Part shown: positions 48,939 through 56,480 of the stretch, one piece after another
Numbering within the stretch: position 1 is the stretch's first letter
Layout of the letters: the number at the start of each line of letters is the position of its first letter
NCBI RefSeq assembly: GCF_016863195.1
Contig: NZ_BOOK01000010.1
Coordinates: 248,001 to 312,000, forward strand
DNA: 64,000 bases
Direction: 5' to 3'
Source: Paraplanobispora takensis
GTDB lineage: Bacteria > Actinomycetota > Actinomycetes > Streptosporangiales > Streptosporangiaceae
Notes under the pieces: generated by a model
Seen by the model: the letters and a program-made list of their open reading frames with translations, nothing else
Databases searched by the model: none
What the model was told of the DNA's origin: nothing
Program-made: the position numbers and the translations under genes

Positions 48939-49886
48939 TCAGCGCGTGGACCGTCCGAGGCCGGGGACGGACAGGCGGGGCAGTTCCGGCATCGGCTGGG
49001 CGGCCAGCGCCGGATCGCTGAGGTCGATGACGGAACGGGCGGGCGGGGCCTTGACCCTGACCCGTGAGCCCCAGCCGCGGAAGGTGGCGGTGCTGGTGGT
49101 GATCGCGCTCAGCCGGTCCCAGCCGCGCGCCCACGGCCTCATCTCGGCGAAGGAGACGGCGAGCCTGCGCGTGTTCCGCCCGGCGTCCTGCCACAGGCTC
49201 CAGGCGATGGCCAGCCTCCCGGCCGGGCCGCGCGGTCCGCCCCCCGTCATCTCGCGGTAGGTGCGCGAGACCGCGTACAGCCGGCGGGCCGTGATGGTGC
49301 CCCGGTACACGGTGGTGGGCGCGCCGCCGACCTCGCCGCCCGGCTCGACCCGCCGGGCGGTGGCCAGCAGTCCCCTGAGCGTGGCGGGCTCCAGCACGTT
49401 GATCGTCTGGACGGAGAACAGGCCGGGGTTGTCCAGCCGTATCCAGTGCACGTGCCCGGGGAGGAACGACAGCAGATCGCGGGTACCGAGGTACATCGCC
49501 CCGCGCAGCAGGATGAGCCTCATCTCCGGGTCCACATCCCTCACCGCCCGGGGAATGTCGCGGGGATCGGTCCGGTGGACCGTGCGGGAGGCGACCACCC
49601 CGGAACGGCCGAACCGGTAGACGCCCCTCAGACGGTAGCGATCGATGCCGACCCTCCGGCCGTCGGAGAAGTACCGGGTGGTGACCTTCTCCCTGAATCC
49701 GACCCCGTGGCCGGGGACGAACCGGCTCTTGAGCGCGGTCACCGGTCCTCGCGGATCGGGTCGCGCGTACGCGTGCGCCGCCGGAGCGGGCGTGGACGCC
49801 GTGGCGGCGGGGGCGACGGCGGTGACGGCGGTGACGGCGGCCGTGACGGTGACGGTGACGGCCGCCGGTGCGGTCCATCGCCTCAT
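48939..49886 (-). CDS. Exported protein of unknown function
   Basis: The 315-residue protein has a signal peptide (RRWTAPAAVTVTVTAAVTAV; cleavage near ATA-STP) and a soluble domain with KSRFVPGHGVGFREKVTTRY, YRFGRSGVVASRTVHRTDP and later VLEPATLRGLLATARRVE and TTVYRGTITARRLYAVSRTY. The alternation of strands and helices recalls the concave LppX/LprG-type lipid-binding fold, but it lacks a lipobox and the similarity is not established. It is convergent with ahpC. The 218-bp gap upstream is AT-richer than its surroundings and contains no gene. Confidence 0.7.
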   Translation of the reverse strand: MRRWTAPAAVTVTVTAAVTAVTAVAPAATASTPAPAAHAYARPDPRGPVTALKSRFVPGHGVGFREKVTTRYFSDGRRVGIDRYRLRGVYRFGRSGVVASRTVHRTDPRDIPRAVRDVDPEMRLILLRGAMYLGTRDLLSFLPGHVHWIRLDNPGLFSVQTINVLEPATLRGLLATARRVEPGGEVGGAPTTVYRGTITARRLYAVSRTYREMTGGGPRGPAGRLAIAWSLWQDAGRNTRRLAVSFAEMRPWARGWDRLSAITTSTATFRGWGSRVRVKAPPARSVIDLSDPALAAQPMPELPRLSVPGLGRSTR

Positions 49887-50104
49887 GAACGTGCTCTCAT
49901 GAGGCTTTTCCTCCCCTGAGGGAATGGCGGTGAATGGCCGGGGTGATTACCGAACCTGTAAACACGGGCTTCGGAAAGCGGAAATGCCGCCTGATTTCTG
50001 AGGCCTTTATTATTTCTATCCGGCATGCCGGTCATCGGGATTTCGTCCCGAGCTGTCCAGGAGGATCCAAGCCGCGTGCAAGCGGATCCGGCCAGGATCG
50101 CGCC

Positions 50105-50566
50105 ATGAACCTGGTGAGAAACGAGCCCGGCGGGTCCCCCGCCTTCGGCGAGCCGTTCCCCGAGAGCATCGGGATCCTGAACCGCGAGTACGTACGGCCG
50201 ACCGAGGAGCATTTCAGGATCCCCGACGGCCCGCACCACCGGATGCTCGGCGAGCAGCTCACGGTGGTCTACCGCGACGACGAGACCCTGCACTCGGTGG
50301 CCGTCATCGGGGCGCCGGCCCGGGTGGCCGACGCCGGGGCCGCGGTGGACTGGCTGACCGAGCGGATGACCGGCCCGGGAGGCGGGCAGTGGGCCGAGCT
50401 GGACCCCGGCCCGCTCGGCGGCCGGGCCGTCTGCCTGGGCGCGGAGGGAGCGACCTACTGCTACTGGGCCGACGCCCGGATGGTCGGCTTCCTCCTCACC
50501 CCGAGCCTCGGCGTCGAGGCGATGCGGAAGAGCTTCGTGATGATCAGGAACGCCGTGGAGCGGTAA
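50105..50566 (+). CDS. Uncharacterised 153-aa protein
   Basis: I do not recognise this soluble protein. It begins NLVRNEPGGSPAFGEPFPES and has alternating strands: HHRMLGEQLTVVYRDDETL, ARVADAGAAVDWLTERMTG, GGRAVCLGAEGATYCYWADA and VGFLLTPSLGVEAMRKSF, resembling the pattern of a small sensing domain. An upstream extension in the frame is not credible because it lies in the AT-rich gap; ATG 50105 is the first good start. It is convergent with the DUF2306 gene only seven bases away. Confidence 0.65.
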   Translation: MNLVRNEPGGSPAFGEPFPESIGILNREYVRPTEEHFRIPDGPHHRMLGEQLTVVYRDDETLHSVAVIGAPARVADAGAAVDWLTERMTGPGGGQWAELDPGPLGGRAVCLGAEGATYCYWADARMVGFLLTPSLGVEAMRKSFVMIRNAVER

Positions 50567-50573
50567 CCGGGGG

Positions 50574-51401
50574 TCACCCGCGGGCGGAGGCCGGGGTACG
50601 GCGACGCCCGGCGGCACCGCCGCGCTCCAGCCACCACTCGGCCAGCAGCAGGGAGGTGGTCCAGCCGAGCCAGGCGGCCAGCCCGGAGACGGTCTGCATG
50701 AAGGCGATGTCGCTGCCGCCGAAGACCGTCTCCGCCTGCGGCATCAGGACGATCATCGCGATCACGCCCCACACCCTGTTCGTGATGATGGAGAAGGTCA
50801 GCGCGAAGCTGCGGATCATCCACCTGCGGTGGTCGGCGAACCGGCGGCGCCTGGCCGCCCGGAACCCGGCGACGGTGCAGGCCAGCCAGAGAGCGGCCAG
50901 CATGACGTTGCTGACCCGAGTCATCGGCCCGAAGGGGCTGAGCGCCCCGACCACCAGGCCGAGCGCGCCCGCCGGGAGCACCCCGCCCAGGACGTACACC
51001 CGCCCGATCCTGCGGTGCGCGACCGGGTACCGCTTGCGGAACCACGGCCAGATCTGCAGGCCGCAGGCGACCATCGCGACCGCGCCGAACAGGACGTGCG
51101 CCACCAGCATCGGGTAGTACGCCGCGAAGCTCCCCTCCAGCGGCACCCGGGACAGGCTCGGGTCGAGGGAGAGGTAAGGCGGCAGCGAGAACGCCAGGAA
51201 CGCCGTGGCCACCACCGCCAGGGGTCCCACCCACGGACGCCGCCACCACCGCACCCGCGGCCGTCCACCCGTTCCCGAAGCCGGGCGGTCATCCGCATCG
51301 AGGCCCGGCCGCTTCGGCGCTCCGTCCGCCGGTGCCGTCCGGGGCGGGGTGCCGCCCGCCGGCTCCGCGCCCGGTGTGCCCGTACTCGTCAGCTCCGCCA
51401 T
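50574..51401 (-). CDS. DUF2306 membrane protein with long N-terminus
   Basis: The 275-residue protein has a disordered N-terminus of about 55 residues and six predicted transmembrane helices. The family motifs PMLVAHVLFGAVAMVACGLQ, AHRRIGRVYVLGGVLP and DHRRWMIRSFALTFSII are present, as in its paralogue at 38836-39540, with the conserved His residues. Function unknown. ATG 51401 has GAGGAGGCCGGC upstream. Confidence 0.82.
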   Translation of the reverse strand: MAELTSTGTPGAEPAGGTPPRTAPADGAPKRPGLDADDRPASGTGGRPRVRWWRRPWVGPLAVVATAFLAFSLPPYLSLDPSLSRVPLEGSFAAYYPMLVAHVLFGAVAMVACGLQIWPWFRKRYPVAHRRIGRVYVLGGVLPAGALGLVVGALSPFGPMTRVSNVMLAALWLACTVAGFRAARRRRFADHRRWMIRSFALTFSIITNRVWGVIAMIVLMPQAETVFGGSDIAFMQTVSGLAAWLGWTTSLLLAEWWLERGGAAGRRRTPASARG

Positions 51402-51630
51402 GCCGGCCTCCTCGCCGTGAGTGGATCTCTGCGGGACAGAGCCTGGCCGGGCGCGCTGACGGTCCTCGCACCGATCGCTGACGGTCGCGGCGGCCTGTGG
51501 CTCCGGTTCGGGCGGGGCGATGAGGCCTGGGCAGGTGAGGGATAGGGTTCGTGGCCATTCGTGCTGATTGCGCAGAAGGTCCTTGTCGATGCCTTCCGTT
51601 CCGACGGCTGTCCCGGCGGCAGCCGTACCC

Positions 51631-52000
51631 GATGCTCTGGTGGTCCCTCGCCGTGCTGGCCATGGACGACTACTGGAGCGGCACCGCCGTCGTCACGCCC
51701 GACAGCGTGATCGTCTCCGAGCACAACGTCATGGACCACTGGAACCAGGGGATCGCCGTCTACGACCGGGCGAGTCGCAAACCGCTCGGGTACGCCTATC
51801 CGGGCGCGAACTTCATGTCCTTCACCCCGGACGCGTCGGGCCGCCACCTGCTCGTCGGCAGGGGCGGCCCCGGGGACACCCCCGCCGGCCTCTGGCCCGG
51901 CACGGGTGCGCCGCCCACGCCCGCCGGTCCGTCGTACGAGCTGGTCCGGGTGGATCTGCGCCCGCCCGTCGCGGCCGCTCCGACGCCGTCCCCCCCAGCG
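51631..52000 (+). pseudogene. Degraded or frameshifted gene fragment
   Basis: A frame with good actinomycete codon use runs from MLWWSLAVLAMDDYWSGTAV through NVMDHWNQGIAVYDRASRKP and TPDASGRHLLVG to PAGPSYELVRVDLRPP, resembling the end of a WD40/TolB-like propeller protein. At a run of seven C's (51988-51994) the frame loses sense, while the next frame continues FPGELPSLDLPQRVVWGG. The segment has no clear start and then runs antisense into the MFS gene, so it looks like a remnant with a frameshift. A sequencing error in the C run is also possible. Confidence 0.4.
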
Positions 52001-52121
52001 CTTCCCCGGGGAGCTGCCGAGTCTCGATCTCCCGCAGCGGGTGGTCTGGGGCGGCGAACGCGAACCGTCCGGGCTCGCCTGGTGGCGGCGGGCCCGGACG
52101 GCGGGAGCGGTCGGGGGAGGG

Positions 52122-53690
52122 TCAGTCCGCCGGGACGGCCTCGGGGGCCGGGGCCGGGGCGGCGGAGCGCAGCGGGATCTCCTTGAGGAAGAGGGCGGCC
52201 ACCGAGGCGAGGACGGCGATCGGGACGCCGACCAGGAAGACGGTCTCCAGGGCCCGGGTGAAGGCCTCCAGGATCACGTTCAGCACCGGCTGCGGCAGGT
52301 GCCGGATGGCGTCGGGGGAGCCGAGGCTGGGGGTCGCGCCGCCGGTCGGTGGCAGGTGGGCGGCCTTGGCCAGGGAGATCAGTTCCGAGGCGAGCCGGTT
52401 GCTCAGGATGGCGCCGAAGGCGGCCACGCCCACGGCGCCGCCCAGTGAGCGGAAGAAGGACACGCCGGAGGTGGTGGCGGCCATGTCGGCGCGGGTCACG
52501 GCGTTCTGCGCGGCGAGGATGAGGATCTGCATGGAGGCGCCCAGGCCGACGCCGAGCACGGCGTTGTCCACGCCGACGAGCACCAGCGGGCTGTCGACGT
52601 GCAGCCGGGACAGCATGAACAGGCCGAGCGCGACCAGCAGCATGCCGACGATCGGGAAGGCCTTCCAGCGGCCGGTCCTGGTGACGAACCTGCCGACCGC
52701 GATCGAGGAGATCAGCAGGCCGAGCACCATGGGCAGGGTCATCAGGCCGGAGCCGGTGGGGCTCATGCCCTTGACGATCTGCAGGTACTGCGGCAGGAAC
52801 ATCATCGCGCCGAACATCGCCGCGCCGACGAGCAGGGAGGCCAGGCTCGACAGCACGAAGGTGCGGTTGCCGAACAGGTGGGGCGGCAGGATGGGGTCGG
52901 CGGCCCTGCGCTCGGCGACGACGGCCAGGACGAACATCACCAGGCTGAGCGCGCCCAGGCCGTAGGTCCAGGAGGAGTTCCACTCGAACTCCTGGCCGCC
53001 CAGCGACAGCAGCAGCATCAGGGCGGTGGTGCCGCCGGTGATGAAGGTGGCGCCCCACCAGTCGACCTTGGCGTCGCGGCGGACGAAGGGGAGCTTGAGG
53101 ACCTTCTGGATGACGACGAACGCGACCACGGCCAGCGGCACGCAGATCCAGAACGTCCAGCGCCAGGACATGTTGTCGACGATGAAGCCGCCGAGCAGCG
53201 GGCCGGCCACGGTGGAGACGCCGAAGACCGCGCCGATGTAACCGGAGTAGCGGCCGCGCTCGCGGGGCTCGACCACGTCGCCGAGGATGATCTGGGGCAG
53301 CGCGGCCAGGCCGCCGGCGCCGATGCCCTGCACCGCGCGGGCGGCGATGAGCTGGCCCATGTCCTGGGAGAAGCCCGCGGCGACCGAGGAGACCGCGAAG
53401 ATCACCAATGCGGTCTGGAACATGAACTTGCGACCGTAGAGGTCGGAGAGCTTGCCCCACAGCGGAGTGGAGGCGGTCATGGTGAGCAGGGTCGCGCTGG
53501 CCACCCAGGCGAGCTGGTCCTGACCGCCGAGGGTGCCGACGATCGTCGGCAGCGCGGTGCCCACCACGGACGTCGAGATCATCGACGTCAGCATGGCGAG
53601 CATCAACCCGGCCAGGATCTCCAGTACCTGTTTGTGCGTGAAGCGCTGCGCCGCCTCAGCCTGGACCTGTTGTTCGGTCAGCATGACCAT
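52122..53690 (-). CDS. MFS drug exporter, DHA2 family (14 TM)
   Basis: The 522-residue protein has 14 predicted transmembrane helices and the EmrB/QacA motifs: GTALPTIVGTLGGQDQLAWV (motif region of helix 1-2), LWGKLSDLYGRKFMF (motif A) and GVSTVAGPLLGGFIVD (motif C, antiporter type). Such pumps extrude toxic amphiphiles in exchange for protons. It is divergent from a TetR gene, and an operator-like palindrome lies between them, so it is probably induced by its substrate. It could protect against a product of the nearby NRPS cluster. Confidence 0.92.
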   Translation of the reverse strand: MVMLTEQQVQAEAAQRFTHKQVLEILAGLMLAMLTSMISTSVVGTALPTIVGTLGGQDQLAWVASATLLTMTASTPLWGKLSDLYGRKFMFQTALVIFAVSSVAAGFSQDMGQLIAARAVQGIGAGGLAALPQIILGDVVEPRERGRYSGYIGAVFGVSTVAGPLLGGFIVDNMSWRWTFWICVPLAVVAFVVIQKVLKLPFVRRDAKVDWWGATFITGGTTALMLLLSLGGQEFEWNSSWTYGLGALSLVMFVLAVVAERRAADPILPPHLFGNRTFVLSSLASLLVGAAMFGAMMFLPQYLQIVKGMSPTGSGLMTLPMVLGLLISSIAVGRFVTRTGRWKAFPIVGMLLVALGLFMLSRLHVDSPLVLVGVDNAVLGVGLGASMQILILAAQNAVTRADMAATTSGVSFFRSLGGAVGVAAFGAILSNRLASELISLAKAAHLPPTGGATPSLGSPDAIRHLPQPVLNVILEAFTRALETVFLVGVPIAVLASVAALFLKEIPLRSAAPAPAPEAVPAD

Positions 53691-53720
53691 CCCCCAATAC
53701 GTGTACGCTGCATATAAGTT

Positions 53721-53738
53721 AGTAGACGCACGTTTACT
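53721..53738. promoter_or_regulatory. Putative TetR operator between MFS and TetR genes
   Basis: AGTAGACGCACGTTTACT is an 18-bp palindrome of the form AGTA-r-ACG-nn-CGT-y-TACT (14 of 18 positions symmetric), about 26 bases before the TetR start. Such a site would repress both divergent genes. Confidence 0.6.
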
Positions 53739-53764
53739 TCGTCAAATCTGGAAGGATCGGGCGG

Positions 53765-54325
53765 ATGGAAGAGGTACGGCGCCGCGACCGGGAGGGCACC
53801 CGGCAGCGCATTCTGGAGGCCGCGCGACGGCTGTTCGCCGAGCTGGGCTACGACCAGGTGACGATGCGGCTGATCGCCGCGGAGGCGGACGCCAACATCG
53901 CGCTGATCAACCGCTACTTCGGCGCCAAGCGGGAGCTGTTCGCCGAGGTGCTCGCCATGCAGGGACGCTTCCCCGGCGTGCTGGAGGGCCCGCAGGAGGA
54001 GCTGCCCCGGCGCCTGGCCGAGTACGTCGCCGACCGGCTGCTGTCGGACCGGGGCAGCCCGGTGATGGCGGCGCTCAGCAGGTCCTCGGCGACCCCGGAG
54101 ATCCAGGGCATCATCAAGGACCGGGTCAGCTCGGCGATCATGGAGCCGCTCGCCGGGCGGCTGGGCGGCGAGGACGCCAGGCTGCGCGCCTCGATCGCCA
54201 CCGCGCTCATCACCGGTTCGGGGACGCTGCGCCAGCTCTTCGGCCAGGACGCGCTGGAGGCCCCCGCCCGAGAGGTCGTCGTCGAGCGGCTGGCCAGGGT
54301 CTTCGAGGTCTGCCTGGCGCCGTGA
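53765..54325 (+). CDS. TetR-family regulator of the divergent MFS exporter
   Basis: The 186-residue protein has the TetR helix-turn-helix at about residues 10-55 (RQRILEAARRLFAELGYDQV, TMRLIAAEADANIALINRYF) and a short helical ligand domain with LPRRLAEYVADRLLSDRG. Its position opposite the MFS gene with a shared palindrome suggests autorepression and control of export. The FAAL gene begins 138 bases downstream on the same strand, but a separate promoter for the biosynthetic genes is more likely. Confidence 0.9.
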   Translation: MEEVRRRDREGTRQRILEAARRLFAELGYDQVTMRLIAAEADANIALINRYFGAKRELFAEVLAMQGRFPGVLEGPQEELPRRLAEYVADRLLSDRGSPVMAALSRSSATPEIQGIIKDRVSSAIMEPLAGRLGGEDARLRASIATALITGSGTLRQLFGQDALEAPAREVVVERLARVFEVCLAP

Positions 54326-54463
54326 TCGTCAGGGGGCGGGGCGGAGGGGCAAAGATACTAAATTTCGGCGTAAAACCGGTCAGCGGCTTGTGCGGCCGAG
54401 GGCTGTGACCGGCTGATCCCTGCTCCTATGTTGGGTTGTCTTGCCGTCGCGGGAGATGACCAG

Positions 54464-56209
54464 ATGTCCTTTGTGCAGCGGGTACGCGCGCAGGCCGAGC
54501 GGTGCGGGCACGAGCGCTCCTACGTCTTCGTGGAGGACTGCAGGGGAGAGCTCGCCGAGAGCCGCATGACCTTCACCGAGATCGACGGGCGGGCCAGGTC
54601 GACGGGGGCGTGGCTGGCCGGGCGGCGGATGGAGGACCAGACGGCGCTCCTGCTCTACCCGGCGGGGCTGGAGTTCCTGACCGCCTTCCTCGGTTGCCTG
54701 TACTCCCGGACGGTCGCGGTGCCCTCGCCGCTGCCGCAGACCGACCCCCGCGCCCTGGAACGTGCCGAGGGGATCATCAAGGACGCCGACGTACGGCTGG
54801 TGCTCACCGACGCGGCCAACCGCGACATGCTCGCCGGCTGGCTGCGCGAGGTCGGCCTGGACGGCACGGTCGAGTGCGTGGCGACCGACGCCCTCGACCT
54901 GCCGGACCCCGGCGCGTGGACCGAGCCGGAGATCGGGCCGGACACCCTGGCCTACATGCAGTACACCTCCGGCTCCACCAGCGAGCCGCGCGGCGTCATG
55001 CTCACCCACGCCAACCTGCTGCACAACGAGAACGAGATCTGGCGGATGATCGGCTCCCCCGAGGAGGGAGTCGGGGTCGGCTGGCTGCCGCACTACCACG
55101 ACATGGGCCTGATCGGCATGCTGCTCCTGCCGATCTACGCCGGCGGCGACCTGTACTTCGCCTCGCCGATCTCCTTCGTCATGCGCCCGGCGCTCTGGCT
55201 GGAGATGATCAGCCGCTACCGGGCCGGCTACACCGTCGCGCCGAACTTCGCCTACGAGTGGTGCGCCGCCCGGGTGACCGACGCCCAGGCCGCCGGGCTC
55301 GACCTGTCCAGCCTGAAGTTCGCGCTCAACGGCGCCGAGCCGGTGCGTCCCAGCACGCTGCGCACCATGGTCCGCCGCTTCGGGCCCATCGGTTTCAGCG
55401 AGGAGGCCTGGGCGCCGGCGTACGGCATGGCCGAGGCGACCCTGGTGATCACCGCGACTCCTCTCGGGCAGGGGGCGCTGATCCGCCGCTTCGACGCCGC
55501 GGCGCTGGAACGGCACGAGGCGGTCCCCTCGGAGAACGGCGTCGAGCTGGTCGGCTGCGGCCGGCCGCTCACCATGACCGTGCGCATCGTCGACCCCGAC
55601 AGCCGCGCCGACCTGGGCGAGGGGCGGGTCGGCGAGATCTGGGTGCGCGGCGGCAGCGTCGCCAGCGGCTACTGGCAGCGCGGGGAGGCCACCCGGGACG
55701 CGTTCGGGGGCCGCACCGCGGGCGGCGACGGGCCGTTCCTGCGCACCGGGGACCTCGGCTTCACGCTGGACGGCGAGCTCTACGTCACCGGCCGGATCAA
55801 GGACGTCGTCATCGTCAACGGGCGCAATCTCTACCCGCAGGACCTGGAGGAGGCGGCCCGCGAGGTGCACCCGGCGCTGGGCGCGGCCGCGGCCTTCGGC
55901 CTCGAGGCGACCGGCCCCGGCGGGCAGGGCGCCGGGGAGCAGGTGGCGGTCGTGCAGGAGGTCAGGGAGAAGCGGCTGGGGGAGCTGTCGGCCGGGGACC
56001 TGGCCCGCCGGGTCCAGGGCGAGCTCGGCCGGGTGTTCGGCGTGCCCGCCGTGAGCGTGGTGCTGGTGGAGCGGGGCGGGGTCGGCAAGACCACCAGCGG
56101 CAAGATCCAGCGCTCCCGCACCCGGGAACTGCTGCTGACCGGGCTCCTGCCCGTCGTCCACGCCGAGCTCACCGCCGCCGTGGCGGCGGCCGTACGAGAG
56201 GAAGGCTGA
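54464..56209 (+). CDS. Fatty acyl-AMP ligase (FAAL)
   Basis: The 581-residue protein activates a fatty acid as acyl-adenylate and transfers it to a carrier protein rather than to CoA. Core motifs are YMQYTSGSTSEPRGVMLTHA, WLPHYHDMGLIGMLLLPIYA, NGAEPVRPSTL, AYGMAEATLVIT and FLRTGDLGF, with the C-terminal GKTTSGKIQRSRTR lysine. The HDMGLIG signature and length are those of FAALs of the FadD32 kind. ATG 54464 has GGGAG nine bases upstream; an ATG 36 bases earlier is less supported. The ACP gene follows one base after the stop, so it must be its loading partner, feeding the NRPS. Confidence 0.92.
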   Translation: MSFVQRVRAQAERCGHERSYVFVEDCRGELAESRMTFTEIDGRARSTGAWLAGRRMEDQTALLLYPAGLEFLTAFLGCLYSRTVAVPSPLPQTDPRALERAEGIIKDADVRLVLTDAANRDMLAGWLREVGLDGTVECVATDALDLPDPGAWTEPEIGPDTLAYMQYTSGSTSEPRGVMLTHANLLHNENEIWRMIGSPEEGVGVGWLPHYHDMGLIGMLLLPIYAGGDLYFASPISFVMRPALWLEMISRYRAGYTVAPNFAYEWCAARVTDAQAAGLDLSSLKFALNGAEPVRPSTLRTMVRRFGPIGFSEEAWAPAYGMAEATLVITATPLGQGALIRRFDAAALERHEAVPSENGVELVGCGRPLTMTVRIVDPDSRADLGEGRVGEIWVRGGSVASGYWQRGEATRDAFGGRTAGGDGPFLRTGDLGFTLDGELYVTGRIKDVVIVNGRNLYPQDLEEAAREVHPALGAAAAFGLEATGPGGQGAGEQVAVVQEVREKRLGELSAGDLARRVQGELGRVFGVPAVSVVLVERGGVGKTTSGKIQRSRTRELLLTGLLPVVHAELTAAVAAAVREEG

Positions 56210-56210
56210 C

Positions 56211-56480
56211 ATGTCCGCCGACGCAGGGGTCGCCGCCGACCTCGACTCCATCCGCGAGTGGCTGCGGGCGCAGGTGGCCTCCTACGTCATGCGCCCGCCG
56301 GAGGAGATCGACCCCCTGGTCCCGGTCGCCCAGTACGGCATGGACTCGGTCTACTCGCTCAGCCTCTGCGGTGACATCGAGGCCGAGTACGGGCTGGAGA
56401 TCGAGCCGACCCTCGCCTGGGAGCATCCGACCGTCGAGGCCATGGCGGACCACCTCCGGGGCAGGCTGAGCGCGGCCTGA
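56211..56480 (+). CDS. Acyl carrier protein
   Basis: The 89-residue protein has the four-helix ACP layout and the phosphopantetheine attachment Ser46 in YGMDSVYSL, with PTVEAMADHLRGRL at the end. It begins one base after FAAL and its stop shares bases with the MMPL start (TGATG), so the three are co-translated. It would carry the fatty acyl chain handed over by the FAAL to the first condensation domain of the NRPS. Confidence 0.92.
   Translation: MSADAGVAADLDSIREWLRAQVASYVMRPPEEIDPLVPVAQYGMDSVYSLSLCGDIEAEYGLEIEPTLAWEHPTVEAMADHLRGRLSAA

Noticed and set aside
49887-50104. A riboswitch in the AT-richer gap
   Set aside because: I compared it by eye with remembered c-di-AMP, cobalamin and molybdenum-cofactor riboswitch cores and saw no match; only the base composition is unusual.
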